64,000 nucleotides of DNA, taken from positions 19,082-83,081 of the forward strand of contig JANWYJ010000011.1 of assembly GCA_025055115.1 (NCBI GenBank), given 5' to 3'. Source of the DNA: Gemmata sp. GTDB taxonomy: Bacteria > Planctomycetota > Planctomycetia > Gemmatales > Gemmataceae. Shown here one piece after another: positions 18,158-27,681 of the stretch; the first letter of the stretch is position 1, and every line of letters starts with the position of its first letter. The notes below the pieces were generated by a model. It did no database searches. It was not told the DNA's origin and saw nothing but the letters and a program-made list of their open reading frames with translations. A program made the position numbers and the translations under genes.

Positions 18158-18753
18158 ACGTGCATCCACCTGCCGGCTCAGCCGGCTCGCTTGTGGAAGG
18201 TCCGTACACGCAGAAACCACCCTGACGTGCCACGGACCGGAAACCAGTCCTTGACTTTCACAAGTCAACCGAATGTCACTGCCACTTCGGACGCTGGATG
18301 CCAGCGCCAAACCGCAGTGGTGGAGGGGGTAATCCTGGTTGCGCCACGTCCAGTTGGTGAACGGGGATGATGACACAGTTTGGAGGAACTCAACCAGTCC
18401 GTTCCATCATACCCTGCGGCCACATCGGATCAATGGTCGGCTGATGCGACAGCCCAGCTCCTGGAGACTGTTCTGCCCCATCAAACCCCCGTCAATGCCG
18501 ACATCTTGACTCGCTTCACCATCTTGACAGCTTTTGGACACCCACTCCCTAGTTTGGGCGTCTTACCCACTTGGCGCACCTTCCATCGACTTTCTCAACC
18601 GCCCGAGTCGAGTCCAAAGCGCTCCGTTGACGCGGGAAGTTCGCGTCGCGGAGGCAAAATGGCCCAACCGTGCCGGTCGGGGGGGTGCAATCCAACCCGT
18701 GGGTCGTGCCGGTTGCCCGGTTTCTCCCCAACGGGCTAGCAGCCCATAGCTAC
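18158..18753. other. Intergenic region upstream of the response regulator
   Basis: About 600 nt between the mnmG 3' end and the response regulator start, both on the minus strand. It contains the inverted repeat at 18251-18268. Short frames are present on both strands but none has family resemblance or a convincing ribosome-binding site. I see no gene here. Confidence 0.5.
18251..18268. promoter_or_regulatory. Perfect inverted repeat, possible operator
   Basis: TTGACTT-TCAC-AAGTCAA: 7-bp arms with a 4-nt centre, 94 nt upstream of the HTH response regulator start. Its size and position fit an operator for a dimeric regulator, perhaps autoregulation. There is no direct evidence of binding. Confidence 0.4.
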
Positions 18754-20568
18754 TTATTCCAAATAAAGCAACAGCATTGCGAGATCTGCGGGGGTGATGC
18801 CGCTGATGCGGCTCGCCTGACCAATACTCGTTGGCCGCACACGATGGAGTTTCTCGCGGGCTTCGGGGCGCAGTTGGGGAACAGCGGCATAGTCGAAGGT
18901 GGGTGGAATGCGCCGATTCTCCAAGCGTTGGAAGCGTTCGACTTCCGCAGCTTGCCGTTGAATGTAGCCGCTGTATTTGGCTTCCAGAACCACCTGCTCC
19001 ACCACCTCCGGTTGGTGATCCCAAGCCCGCAGGGGCGGATGTCGCTCGCAGATGTGGCTCCAATCCACCCCGGTTCGCCGCAACCACGTGGCCAGGGAAT
19101 CGCCATCGCTTTTCACTTTGCGCAGCTCTTCCTGAAGGGCGGCAATACCCTGCTCTTTCCGCTCAAAACGTTGCCAGGCATCGTCACTGACGGAACCAAT
19201 GCGCCGCCCGATGGGCGTTAAGCGACGATCAGCGTTATCGTGCCGAAGCAACAAACGGTACTCGGCCCGCGAGGTGAACATCCGGTAAGGCTCATCCACA
19301 CCTTTGGTGACCAGATCATCAATCAGCACTCCGATGTAGGCTTGGCTGCGGTCGAGAACCAGCGGCGGTTGCCCCTTCAGCTTCAATGCCGCGTTCAACC
19401 CCGCCATCAGGCCCTGAGCTGCAGCCTCTTCGTAGCCGGTCGTGCCGTTGATTTGCCCCGCAAAATACAACCCCGCAACGAGTTTGGTTTCGAGCGTGGG
19501 GTGCAATTGCGTCGGCGGAGCATAATCGTACTCCACAGCATAACCCCAGCGCATCACCTCGGCGTTCTCTAGGCCGGGAATATGCTTGAGAATCGCCGCC
19601 TGAACGTCCTTTGGCAAGCTGGTACTGATGCCATTGCAGTAATATTCGCGGGTGTTCAGGCCTTCCGGTTCCAAGAAGATGGTATGCGCTTCTTTGTCGG
19701 CAAAGCGGACGACTTTATCCTCAATGCTAGGACAATAGCGCGGACCGCGGGAACAGATCTGCCCGCTGTACATCGGGGCACGATGCAGATTGGCCCGGAT
19801 GATTTGGTGCACAATGGGGTTGGTCTGCGTGCTATGGCAAACCACTTGAGGGAGAGTGATCCGTTCGGTGCTGAAACTGAAGGGCCGCGGTCGGGGGTCG
19901 CTCGGTTGAACGGTACATCGGCTGAAGTCGATGGTACGACCATTGATGCGGCAAGGAGTCCCGGTTTTGAAGCGGGCCAATTCAAAGCCGATGGCGGTGA
20001 GGGTATCGCTCATCTGCTCCGCAGCAGCATCACCGGCTCGACCACCGACGGTTTTGGCTTCTCCGGTGTGCATGATGGCCTTGAGGAACGTTCCTGTGGT
20101 CAGAATGACCGCGTCGGCCCGATAATATGTCGGACCGCGAGCCACGACCCCTCGGACGCGCTTACCGCTCGGCGTTTCTTCAACAATCAAGCCTTCGACC
20201 AACTCTTGCCGCAGGGTCAGGTTCTCTTGTTCTTCCACCCAGCGTTTCATCGTGAACTGATAGAGCTTCTTATCGGCTTGGGCCCGCGGAGAATGCATCG
20301 CCGGCCCTTTCGACTCGTTGAGCATGCGGAAATGGATGCCGCTGGCATCGATACACCGGCCCATGACACCGCCCAGAGCGTCGATTTCACGAACGATCTG
20401 CCCTTTCGCGACCCCACCGATGGCCGGGTTGCAACTCATCTGCGCCACGGCATCGGCGTTCATGGTCAACAGACAGGTTTTCAGCCCGAGGCGGGCCGTG
20501 GCCATGGCCGCTTCTGTCCCAGCGTGCCCCGCTCCTACCACAACCACGTCAAACCGATACTCCAACAC
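18754..20568 (-). CDS. mnmG: tRNA uridine-5-carboxymethylaminomethyl modification enzyme MnmG (GidA)
   Basis: About 604 residues. MnmG with MnmE installs the carboxymethylaminomethyl group on U34 of tRNAs, using FAD and methylene-THF. Hallmarks: FAD-binding [18 protein letters not shown] at the N-terminus, [25 protein letters not shown], the TTGTFL segment, [35 protein letters not shown], and the C-terminal helical domain with [16 protein letters not shown] prefer the GTG start at 20568 because GGAGGGAG precedes it; a GTG at 20586 in the same frame has no such site. mnmE is not in the window. The upstream gap to the divergent kinase gene is A/T-rich and should hold both promoters. Confidence 0.96.
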   Translation of the reverse strand: MLEYRFDVVVVGAGHAGTEAAMATARLGLKTCLLTMNADAVAQMSCNPAIGGVAKGQIVREIDALGGVMGRCIDASGIHFRMLNESKGPAMHSPRAQADKKLYQFTMKRWVEEQENLTLRQELVEGLIVEETPSGKRVRGVVARGPTYYRADAVILTTGTFLKAIMHTGEAKTVGGRAGDAAAEQMSDTLTAIGFELARFKTGTPCRINGRTIDFSRCTVQPSDPRPRPFSFSTERITLPQVVCHSTQTNPIVHQIIRANLHRAPMYSGQICSRGPRYCPSIEDKVVRFADKEAHTIFLEPEGLNTREYYCNGISTSLPKDVQAAILKHIPGLENAEVMRWGYAVEYDYAPPTQLHPTLETKLVAGLYFAGQINGTTGYEEAAAQGLMAGLNAALKLKGQPPLVLDRSQAYIGVLIDDLVTKGVDEPYRMFTSRAEYRLLLRHDNADRRLTPIGRRIGSVSDDAWQRFERKEQGIAALQEELRKVKSDGDSLATWLRRTGVDWSHICERHPPLRAWDHQPEVVEQVVLEAKYSGYIQRQAAEVERFQRLENRRIPPTFDYAAVPQLRPEAREKLHRVRPTSIGQASRISGITPADLAMLLLYLE

Positions 20569-20756
20569 GCCGACTACTCCCTCCACCTGGTTCGATGGTT
20601 CTCCATATATTTTAGCAACCCCTCGGGTGGGCGCGGGGATACCGGTATGTATTATGTTATTCCTATTACAGTTAGCATTTTTTCGTGAAATAAGGTTTTC
20701 AACAGCGGCACATCCGCTATGATGAGGTCAATTTCGGTACCCCCTGAGTCGCTCAC

Positions 20757-22733
20757 ATGCCCCCATCCAACGCCGCGTCGTCGACTCATTCGGGTTTCTC
20801 CCCCACGGACCCGTTCACCCAAGTCGCCGCTGACGCATTGGTGCCAGAAGCTCCGACGATGACCTTCGTTCCCCCCGCTGATGCCAACCAACAAACGGCG
20901 ACAGGTGGACAAGCCGAAATTGAAACTGATCTCGACCTAGCCCAGCACCTGCCACAAATTCCCGGCTACCAACTGCTGAAAGTGATCGGTCGCGGTGGAA
21001 TGGGCACGGTTTATCACGCCATCCAATCAACGTTGCAACGGGAAGTGGCCCTGAAACTCATCAGTGCCCCATGGGCGAGCGACACAGCGTACCGCACGCG
21101 CTTTCTCCGTGAAGTGACGACCCTGGCAGCTTTCGATCATGAGAACATCGTTCCGGTCTACGATGCAGGGACTTGGCAGGGCTTGCTCTATCTGACGATG
21201 AAGTTCGTGGGCGGAAAGACGCTGCACCATCACCTGGAAGCTCTCCGCAACGACTTGCGGACAGCGGTCCCCATTCTCACTCAAGTGGCTCGGGCTGTTC
21301 ACCACCTTCATGAAAAAGGTGTTGTCCACCGTGACCTTAAGCCCCTGAACATTCTGTTGACACCCGAAGGCAAACCCCTGGTGGCCGATTTTGGTCTGGT
21401 TCGGCCTCTTGACGACGACTCCGACCTATCGCTCACCCTCGTTCCGCTCGGCACACGGCAATACATGGCGCCCGAGCAAACCCGGGGTGGCAAAGCGAAC
21501 TACACCCCCGCCTGCGATATCTGGGCTTTAGGCATCATCCTCTATGAATTGGTTGCGGGTCGGCGGCCGTTCATGGATGACGATACCTTTGAATTGTTCC
21601 GGCAGATTCGTTACGCCCCACTGCCAGCGATTCCAGCCGAAAAAAACGCCCCGGCAGAGCTGGTGGCGATCACCGAAAAATGCTTGCAGAAAGAGCCGAA
21701 AAACCGCTACGCCACCGCGGCCGAACTGGCCGACGACCTCGAACGCTGGCTGGCCGGGCAACAACCCCTGGCCCGCTCCCAACCAACCTCCGCGAAACCA
21801 GTTCATTTTCATTCGGAGGAGTTTCATTTGGAGCAGTGCGAAACCACCCAAACCATTCCACAACGTCACCATCCGCCACAACGCCGCCTCAGGTGGCGCG
21901 GGCTGGTCTCTCTGGTCGTGGTTGCTAATGCGGTGCTCATCGGGGCGGCCGCGGTGTGGCAACCCTGGGGAAAACCGGATGAGTCACCGGTTACCACGTT
22001 GGCGGAGCGTCTGGCGCGGGGTGAAAAAATTACGCTGATCGCGGAAAAAGGCTTGTCGCAGGTACCGGCCATTCCCTTGCCGGGTTGTTCGGGAACTCTG
22101 ACGGAATCGCGCGATGGCTACGCAACCCTCACGGCCGCGGGGGCTACCCTCATCGAACTGTGGAAGCACTCCACGGCCCAGCCGCTACGACTGCGCGCCG
22201 AATATGCCATCACGGAAGCCCAGGACCTCTTCTCGACCGCCGGGGTCTATGTCGCCGGCAAAACCGAATCGACGGGCGAGCAGTTGTGGCAGAGTGCCGT
22301 GATCTTCGGTCATCGGAATGAGTATTTCAAAGATCAGCAAGAGAAAGCCAAAATCCGCGAACGTTTTGGTTTCACTCTCTACACTTGGCACAACACACCA
22401 CCAGGCATCAACTTTCGCTTGCCGCAAACGACCCGCATCATCGACGCCCCGGGTATCCGTGACCCAAACACTCTCTGGCGAACGGTTGAAGTGGTGATCC
22501 GGCCAAAGGTGCTCGAAGCGACCTACGAGGGCCTTGCCGCCCCACCCCTTTTAGCTCACCATGATCCGAACCAACCCCAGCTTCTGTCGATCGAAATGGG
22601 TGTCGCCGGCGTTGGGGCTGGACCAGGCCAGTCCGTGTTCCAACCACCTTACATCGGCCCCAGTATCGGCGTGTTCGTCAACAATGCCAATGCCATCTTC
22701 CGTAACGTCTCTCTTGAGCTGATGGAGAAGTAG
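20757..22733 (+). CDS. Membrane-anchored Hanks-type Ser/Thr protein kinase with extracytoplasmic C-terminal domain
   Basis: 658 residues. The kinase domain spans about residues 65-335: IGRGGMGTVYHA glycine loop, VALKLI with the ATP lysine, VVHRDLKPLNILL catalytic loop, DFGLV, and GTRQYMAPEQ. A proline/arginine-rich linker leads to one transmembrane helix at about residues 380-400 (LVSLVVVANAVLIGAAAVW). The C-terminal 250 residues lie outside the membrane and look beta-rich (LRAEYAITEAQDLFSTAGVYVAGK), possibly a concanavalin-like sensor fold; I cannot name it. The neighbour downstream is an A/T-rich orphan gene 46 nt away. Confidence 0.9.
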   Translation: MPPSNAASSTHSGFSPTDPFTQVAADALVPEAPTMTFVPPADANQQTATGGQAEIETDLDLAQHLPQIPGYQLLKVIGRGGMGTVYHAIQSTLQREVALKLISAPWASDTAYRTRFLREVTTLAAFDHENIVPVYDAGTWQGLLYLTMKFVGGKTLHHHLEALRNDLRTAVPILTQVARAVHHLHEKGVVHRDLKPLNILLTPEGKPLVADFGLVRPLDDDSDLSLTLVPLGTRQYMAPEQTRGGKANYTPACDIWALGIILYELVAGRRPFMDDDTFELFRQIRYAPLPAIPAEKNAPAELVAITEKCLQKEPKNRYATAAELADDLERWLAGQQPLARSQPTSAKPVHFHSEEFHLEQCETTQTIPQRHHPPQRRLRWRGLVSLVVVANAVLIGAAAVWQPWGKPDESPVTTLAERLARGEKITLIAEKGLSQVPAIPLPGCSGTLTESRDGYATLTAAGATLIELWKHSTAQPLRLRAEYAITEAQDLFSTAGVYVAGKTESTGEQLWQSAVIFGHRNEYFKDQQEKAKIRERFGFTLYTWHNTPPGINFRLPQTTRIIDAPGIRDPNTLWRTVEVVIRPKVLEATYEGLAAPPLLAHHDPNQPQLLSIEMGVAGVGAGPGQSVFQPPYIGPSIGVFVNNANAIFRNVSLELMEK

Positions 22734-22779
22734 GCATTTCCACACCTCGATCCATTTCATTTTTTCACTTGAGGATTAT

Positions 22780-23193
22780 ATGGACGAAACGAAATCCCAC
22801 CCAGATATTCGCGACTTACTGACCCAATTCAAAAATGAATTGAACGACTATTTGAAAAGATTAGAAACGAAATTCTTACCTCCTCTGATTTATCCACAAA
22901 TCGTCAATCCTGATTCTGGAGATAATATACCGGCGAATTCCACGCAAATACATATTGATGTACGCAGCAATCAGTCACTTTCCTTGGTAGCTCAACTTTA
23001 TACGACGCAAGGAACGCCTGTTGGCAATTCATGCATAATACACTTGACGCAAAATGGTAACAAGTACATTGGGCACGCTGATATGAACAAGCCGGGTGCC
23101 GGACAGTATGTGATCTACTGCTACGTCCAGGGTGACAACCCGATGAATCCTACTCATCATGTCGCCAAAGTTTTCATCAATGTACTCCCATAG
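22780..23193 (+). CDS. Hypothetical protein, A/T-rich orphan
   Basis: 137 residues, ATG 22780 with a GAGGAT site upstream. Residues 1-35 form an amphipathic, possibly coiled-coil helix (LLTQFKNELNDYLKRLETK). Residues 45-137 look like one beta-sandwich domain (VNPDSGDNIPANSTQIHIDV ... GQYVIYCYV ... VAKVFINVLP). There is no signal peptide. I do not recognise the family. The gene is visibly richer in A/T than its neighbours, with codons such as AAA, ATA and TTA that are rare around it, which suggests recent acquisition. Preceded by a Ser/Thr kinase gene on the same strand. Confidence 0.65.
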   Translation: MDETKSHPDIRDLLTQFKNELNDYLKRLETKFLPPLIYPQIVNPDSGDNIPANSTQIHIDVRSNQSLSLVAQLYTTQGTPVGNSCIIHLTQNGNKYIGHADMNKPGAGQYVIYCYVQGDNPMNPTHHVAKVFINVLP

Positions 23194-23267
23194 CGTTCCG
23201 TTGCCGGGGTGGCCTGAACATGTCGGGTTCGGTAGAGTCACCGAAAAGAACCTGACGTGAGGACCCT

Positions 23268-25235
23268 ATGGATTTCATCGCTTTGGCCCGAGCTGGATTC
23301 GCTACGATCGATGCTGATGCCGCCCTCCAAGAGCGAGCCTTGCAGAACCTCGACCTGTGGCTAACCCGGCCCGAATTTGCCGACTACCGCCCGCAAATCG
23401 AATGGCTGGTCCAAACGGGTGCCTGGTCGGTACTGCTCGATTCGTTTTACCAGATCATCCCCTTTGGTACTGGTGGCCGCCGCGGTGCCGTGGGCATTGG
23501 CCCCAACCGCATGAACCTCTGGACCCTGGGAGCGAGCGTCCAGGGCCATTGTGAGTATCTGCGGCAGCGTTTTCCCGGAGCGGAACTCCGGGTGGTCCTG
23601 GCCTACGACGTTCGCCGCTTCGAAGATACCCGCAAAGTCTATAACCCGGCGTTACCCAACCCGGTATTGGGTTTGACCAGCCGCAACTTCTGCCAACACG
23701 CCGCCGGTATCTATGCCGCCAACGGCATTCGTGCCTTCATCTTACCGCCCGATTCCCAGCGCTACATCCCGACCCCCGAATTGTCGTTCACCATCCGCTA
23801 CCTGCGGACCAACGGTGGCCTCAACATGACGGCCAGCCACAACCCGCCCGACGACAACGGCAGCAAGTTCTACGATGAACGCGGCGCTCAACTCGTGCCG
23901 CCCGAAGACCAACTCATGAGCGAAATGGTCGATGCGGTTCAGCATATCCGTCATATCCCTTTCAGCGATGCCGTGCGCAGCGGCAAAGTCCAATTCCTCA
24001 CCGATGAACCCCACCGGGCCTACATCGACTTATGCCGGCATGAAAGCCTCATCGCCCCTCCGAAAGTCGATGAATTGCGCGTGGTCTTCACGCCGCTGCA
24101 GGGTTGCGGCACCTTCTGCGCCGGGGAAATCTTGGAGGTTCACGGCTTCCGCCCGATCATCCCTCCGGAACAAGCCACCCCCGACGGCCGCTTTCCAAAT
24201 GTCACGAAATCGCCCAATCCGGAAGTGCCAGAATGTTTGGACCGGGCCGAAAAACTGGCCCTCGAAAAACACGCCGACCTCATCATCGCGACCGATCCGG
24301 ACGCCGATCGCATTGGCGGCATGGCCAACCGCAGCCCCGACGGCAAAGGCACTTTCCGCTTTCTGACAGGCAACGAAATCGCCGCCCTGCTGACCCATTT
24401 CAAGCTCGCCCAATTGGCCCGCAATGGTGCCCTGCCGCCGTCACCCATCGTCATCACCACCGAAGTGACCACCGGGCAGATAACCCGTATTGCCCGCTCG
24501 TGGGGGGCCCAAGTGGTGAACGATTTGCTCGTCGGCTTCAAATACCACGCCGACGTCTTGTGGCAACTCGAATCAACCGGGCAATACGGAGACGTTCGCG
24601 GAACACTCAACGATTTCATCATCGCCACCGAGGAAAGCCACGGCATTCTCGCCACCGCCGGCATCCGCGACAAAGACGCAGGCTGTGCGGCTCTACTGTT
24701 GGCCGAAGCCGCCTTGTATCAAAAGCGACAAGGGCGAACCCTGGTCGATTATCTCGACGACCTGAATCGTCAGTTCGGTTATTATCGTAATGAACTTTTG
24801 AACATCGCCCTCTCGGGCCTCGAAGGCAAAGTCCACATGCAGCGCATGCTCAATGCCTTACGAACCCAGCCACCCAAGCAGATTGGTGGATTCACCGTCG
24901 CCAGTTTTGAAGACCTGCAAAACCCTGAAGGCCGCCTAGGACCCTTCAAAGGAGAGACCGACAAAGCGGCTCGGAATTTCCTGATCTTCCGGCTTACGCG
25001 GGAGGGCATGCAAGCGAAAGTCTGTCTGCGGCCCAGCGGTACAGAGCCAAAAGCCAAAGCTTACATCGAAGTCTGTGGTGAACCGTGGACTCCAGGCACA
25101 CCCCAAAGCGTCTGGGATGCCACCTGTGCCGCGATTGATCAACAGGTCCAGATGATCGCGACCGATTTTCTCACGCTCGCTCTGGCGACCATTGGTCAGA
25201 AACCCGCGCCCGGAGCCGACAAACTCAGCCGCTGA
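23268..25235 (+). CDS. Phosphoglucomutase/phosphomannomutase (alpha-D-phosphohexomutase)
   Basis: 655 residues, longer than bacterial PMM/PGM enzymes (about 450-580). It interconverts hexose 1- and 6-phosphates through a phosphoserine. Seen: the active-site loop TASHNPPDDNGSKFY with the phospho-acceptor serine, the Mg-binding loop DPDADRIGG, the sugar-binding region around ATEESHG, and the phosphate-binding loop RPSGTEPKAKAYIE near the C-terminus. The extra N-terminal 60 residues resemble those of PGM2-type phosphopentomutase/phosphoglucomutases. Start ATG 23268 with GAGGAC upstream. Substrate preference cannot be told from sequence alone. Confidence 0.93.
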   Translation: MDFIALARAGFATIDADAALQERALQNLDLWLTRPEFADYRPQIEWLVQTGAWSVLLDSFYQIIPFGTGGRRGAVGIGPNRMNLWTLGASVQGHCEYLRQRFPGAELRVVLAYDVRRFEDTRKVYNPALPNPVLGLTSRNFCQHAAGIYAANGIRAFILPPDSQRYIPTPELSFTIRYLRTNGGLNMTASHNPPDDNGSKFYDERGAQLVPPEDQLMSEMVDAVQHIRHIPFSDAVRSGKVQFLTDEPHRAYIDLCRHESLIAPPKVDELRVVFTPLQGCGTFCAGEILEVHGFRPIIPPEQATPDGRFPNVTKSPNPEVPECLDRAEKLALEKHADLIIATDPDADRIGGMANRSPDGKGTFRFLTGNEIAALLTHFKLAQLARNGALPPSPIVITTEVTTGQITRIARSWGAQVVNDLLVGFKYHADVLWQLESTGQYGDVRGTLNDFIIATEESHGILATAGIRDKDAGCAALLLAEAALYQKRQGRTLVDYLDDLNRQFGYYRNELLNIALSGLEGKVHMQRMLNALRTQPPKQIGGFTVASFEDLQNPEGRLGPFKGETDKAARNFLIFRLTREGMQAKVCLRPSGTEPKAKAYIEVCGEPWTPGTPQSVWDATCAAIDQQVQMIATDFLTLALATIGQKPAPGADKLSR

Positions 25236-25402
25236 GGGTTATCGTCTGCAGGCTATCGTCGGCGGGCCTCGGCGACGGGTTAGTGGCAGACGCAAAGACG
25301 CCTGCGCCCGCCAGCCGAAGATCGGTTCCCAGTTCGTGGTATGCGCATGCCGCCACGAAGCCTCAGTGCCGCCGCTAACCACGACTCAGCACACGGTCCG
25401 GT

Positions 25403-25846
25403 TCACTTGACTGCCAGGGGTGAACCGACTTCGGCCCGCACATCGTCGCCGCGAAGGTATTGGTGGCATTTCACGCAGGTGAGGGTCATATCGACGTAGG
25501 CGAGGGCCGCGGCATCGAGGTTTTTATCACGTGCGGCTTTCTTCAAACCCTCGGCCCGGCGCAGAAAATCATTGGTGTAAACGAGATACTTCTCCGTTTC
25601 GTTGATTTTCCATGTCAAATCTTTGACACAATCAATCAAGCCGCTGGCTGCTGCCTCCAGTTCCTTGAAGTCTTTTTTGGCTAAGGCCTCCAAAACCTTT
25701 TGGGAATGCCCCAATTTTCGTTGCATGACACTGGGTTGTTTCGGGTCGGGCTTAGGCTGGGATTGTGCCAACCCCAACTGGGTCAGAATGAAGGCCAAAG
25801 CACTAGGGACTGAAACGAGCCACAGCAGACGGATCGCGGTTTTCAT
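25403..25846 (-). CDS. Small secreted c-type cytochrome (cytochrome c'-like helical bundle)
   Basis: About 147 residues from ATG 25846, chosen for GGAG just upstream and an immediate signal peptide (AIRLLWLVSVPSALAFILTQLGLAQ). The mature part is all-helical, with one haem-binding motif CVKCH near the C-terminus (MTLTCVKCHQYLRGD). A helical bundle with a C-terminal CxxCH is the layout of cytochrome c'. It may bind a gas ligand or carry electrons in the periplasm; this is inference from fold. Convergent with the phosphohexomutase gene. Confidence 0.8.
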   Translation of the reverse strand: MKTAIRLLWLVSVPSALAFILTQLGLAQSQPKPDPKQPSVMQRKLGHSQKVLEALAKKDFKELEAAASGLIDCVKDLTWKINETEKYLVYTNDFLRRAEGLKKAARDKNLDAAALAYVDMTLTCVKCHQYLRGDDVRAEVGSPLAVK

Positions 25847-26068
25847 CACGAACTCCGAAAAGAGCCAAGTTCTTCGGGGGGTGTGCAATTTCCAGGCCAA
25901 GCTTTGTCGTTTCGACACTTCCACACTTGGCCACCATGTTGTTCCATCACTGGCAACGCCGATGATCTTAGGCCCTTAGCGCTGGAATGTGTCGAACGCG
26001 CACACGTTATGGACAATTGTAATGTTTTCGCACATCCCCAGCGTTCTGTTTTTTTCGCTACTGTTGAC

Positions 26069-26101
26069 TTGACTTTCCTGGAAACATGCGCACACTATAA
26101 T
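26069..26101 (+). promoter_or_regulatory. Promoter-like sequence upstream of the Rad52-family gene
   Basis: A perfect TATAAT at 26096-26101 lies 30 nt before the start codon. TTGACT elements at 26064 and 26069 are spaced 26 and 21 nt from it, longer than the usual 17, so the -35 assignment is uncertain. A small inverted repeat ATAC-AAA-GTAT (26102-26112) sits just downstream of the -10. Confidence 0.5.
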
Positions 26102-26130
26102 ATACAAAGTATCAGAACCAGGAGATTCCC

Positions 26131-27015
26131 ATGACTCACATCCCACGCTCGGCGCGTAATCCGGAAATTCAAGCACTCACAGCGGCACTGGCCGAACCTT
26201 TCGATCCCCAAGAAGTGAAGTTCAAACCGCAGATCGTGAAGAACAACCGTTGCCTGGCGATGGCCTACATCGACGCTCGGCTTATCCAAGACCGGCTCGA
26301 TGAAGTTTTGGGTGTCGAGAATTGGCAAGATTCCTACCAAATCCTTCCCGATGGTTCGGTGATTTGTCGCTTACGGTTGAAACTGGGCGACCGGTGGATC
26401 ACCAAAACGGATGTAGGCAGCCCCAGTGAACAATCCGATGGTGGCGACCGGATGAAAGCGGCCTTTAGCGATGCCCTCAAACGCGCTGCCGTGAAGTTTG
26501 GGATTGGCCGTTATCTATACCGTTTGCCGGCGCAGTGGGTTGAGTACGACCCGGTGAAAAAGCAGATTGTGCAAGTGCCGAAATTGCCCGCTTTTGCCAT
26601 CCCTCAGAAGAGAAACAGTCAGCCACCATCCGCAGTCGCCAACGTAAGCCATAGCTTACCAAGCGATTCGCATGCACGGGGAATGAATCAATCTATGGGA
26701 ATGAATCAATCTTCCTCCTGTCGGTCATCCGACGCCCAACCGACCGCGGCACCGGCCAGCCGCTGGCCCCAAAGCGGTGCGGAGCTTCACCGCCGCTTGC
26801 AGAACTACGATGCACAATTAGCTGATCAACACCTCTGTCCGCGGGGAACTTTGCTGGCTCATGTGCTTGAGGCGGGTGTGAAGGCAGGTTATTCGGCGAA
26901 TATTGGGGATTGGGACGGGGCCGCGATCCGTTTGGCGGTGGACACGGTCCGGGAATTTGAAAAAACGTTGCGGAAGTCTGCGGAAAAGACGACAGAAGTT
27001 TCGAATGCCGCATAA
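26131..27015 (+). CDS. Rad52/22 family DNA annealing/repair protein
   Basis: 294 residues, ATG 26131 with GGAG 7 nt upstream. Residues 1-155 match the Rad52/Rad22 (and DdrA-like) single-strand annealing fold: LAEPFDPQEVKFKPQIV, MAYIDARLIQDRLDEVLGVENW, DRMKAAFSDALKRAAVKFGIGRYLY, then a WVEYDP turn. A glutamine/serine-rich linker (about 155-215) contains an 18-bp duplication encoding GMNQS twice. The C-terminal 80 residues resemble the small helical tail found after such domains. The protein probably anneals single-stranded DNA or protects DNA ends. It stands alone, not next to a phage exonuclease, so a cellular repair role is more likely than a prophage relic. Confidence 0.88.
   Translation: MTHIPRSARNPEIQALTAALAEPFDPQEVKFKPQIVKNNRCLAMAYIDARLIQDRLDEVLGVENWQDSYQILPDGSVICRLRLKLGDRWITKTDVGSPSEQSDGGDRMKAAFSDALKRAAVKFGIGRYLYRLPAQWVEYDPVKKQIVQVPKLPAFAIPQKRNSQPPSAVANVSHSLPSDSHARGMNQSMGMNQSSSCRSSDAQPTAAPASRWPQSGAELHRRLQNYDAQLADQHLCPRGTLLAHVLEAGVKAGYSANIGDWDGAAIRLAVDTVREFEKTLRKSAEKTTEVSNAA
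26680..26712 (+). repeat. 18-bp in-frame tandem repeat in the Rad52-family linker
   Basis: GGAATGAATCAATCT occurs at 26680 and 26698, keeping the frame and duplicating a GMNQS peptide in the flexible linker. Confidence 0.85.
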
Positions 27016-27096
27016 CTTACAGCAAATTTCATCAGTGCGCGTTTTCTTCGCCCAACACCGCGCAAGAGATTGACCGTGGCGCATTCTAGGGGATAG

Positions 27097-27567
27097 GTGA
27101 GCGATCGTTTCCTGGTGTCGTTAGCGTTATCCCCCATGGTTTGCGATCCGCGATTGCTGCCCAGCCTTGCGGTTTTTGCGGCGGTGTGCGCCATCCCCAG
27201 GGATGCCCACGCCGGATGGGTCACATTCAAGAACGACACGCCCAAAACCATTGTAGTGCAAGAGTTTACGACTATCAACGGCAAAAAAGTTGCAGGGAAA
27301 CCTTACAAACTCTTGCCGGGAGAATCGTTCCGCGAATTTCAAGCCATTCCCGGCATCAAAAACTACGAAATTGTCGACGCGGCCAATGCGGCCAATTCCC
27401 TCTGGATTGGCCAGCTCAACTGCAAAGGCGACATGCAGAGTTTTTCTGTTACAGTTATCCAAGGGAAAGCCGCGGTCGTTCCCGCCGCAGCGCCACCACG
27501 GGGAGTATCTCCTTCCCATCCGGGTTCACCTGCACCCCTGCCTCCGGGCGAGGCGAAGCGACCGTAG
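27097..27567 (+). CDS. Hypothetical secreted protein
   Basis: 156 residues from GTG 27097, with AGGGGAT just upstream; an ATG at 27136 is an alternative. A hydrophobic segment ends in an AHA signal-peptidase site (LAVFAAVCAIPRDAHA). The mature core of about 80 residues is beta-rich (WVTFKNDTPKTIVVQEFTT ... KLLPGESFREFQAIPGIKNYEI), followed by a proline-rich tail (APLPPGEAKRP). I do not recognise a named family, though short exported proteins of this kind occur in planctomycetes. Its last codons and stop are copied 71 bp downstream. Confidence 0.6.
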   Translation: MSDRFLVSLALSPMVCDPRLLPSLAVFAAVCAIPRDAHAGWVTFKNDTPKTIVVQEFTTINGKKVAGKPYKLLPGESFREFQAIPGIKNYEIVDAANAANSLWIGQLNCKGDMQSFSVTVIQGKAAVVPAAAPPRGVSPSHPGSPAPLPPGEAKRP

Positions 27568-27640
27568 ATGTCCCGTTTCACCTTTGTCTCGACCCTGAGT
27601 GTTCGTCTCGACCCTGGGGCGAGGCGAAGTGACCGTCGAT
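27546..27640. repeat. 71-bp-spaced direct repeat at the 3' end of the secreted orphan gene
   Basis: GGGCGAGGCGAAGCGACCGT (27546 on, includes the last codons) recurs from 27617 as GGGCGAGGCGAAGTGACCGT. Between them a shorter TCTCGACCCTG pair occurs about 20 bp apart. Confidence 0.85.
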
Positions 27641-27681
27641 ACGGTTCGCATCACCCGCTCAGCGCAAGCCCAACGGCTCGG

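Noticed and set aside
18380..18739. Plus-strand frame of 119 codons downstream of mnmG
   Set aside because: Low-complexity translation without family features or a ribosome-binding site.
18730..18745. GGGCT-AGC-AGCCC hairpin after mnmG
   Set aside because: Only a 5-bp stem with no T tract.
25399..25427. 8-bp hairpin CGGTTCAC/GTGAACCG at the cytochrome gene 3' end
   Set aside because: It overlaps the coding end and lacks a T tract, so a terminator call is not supported.
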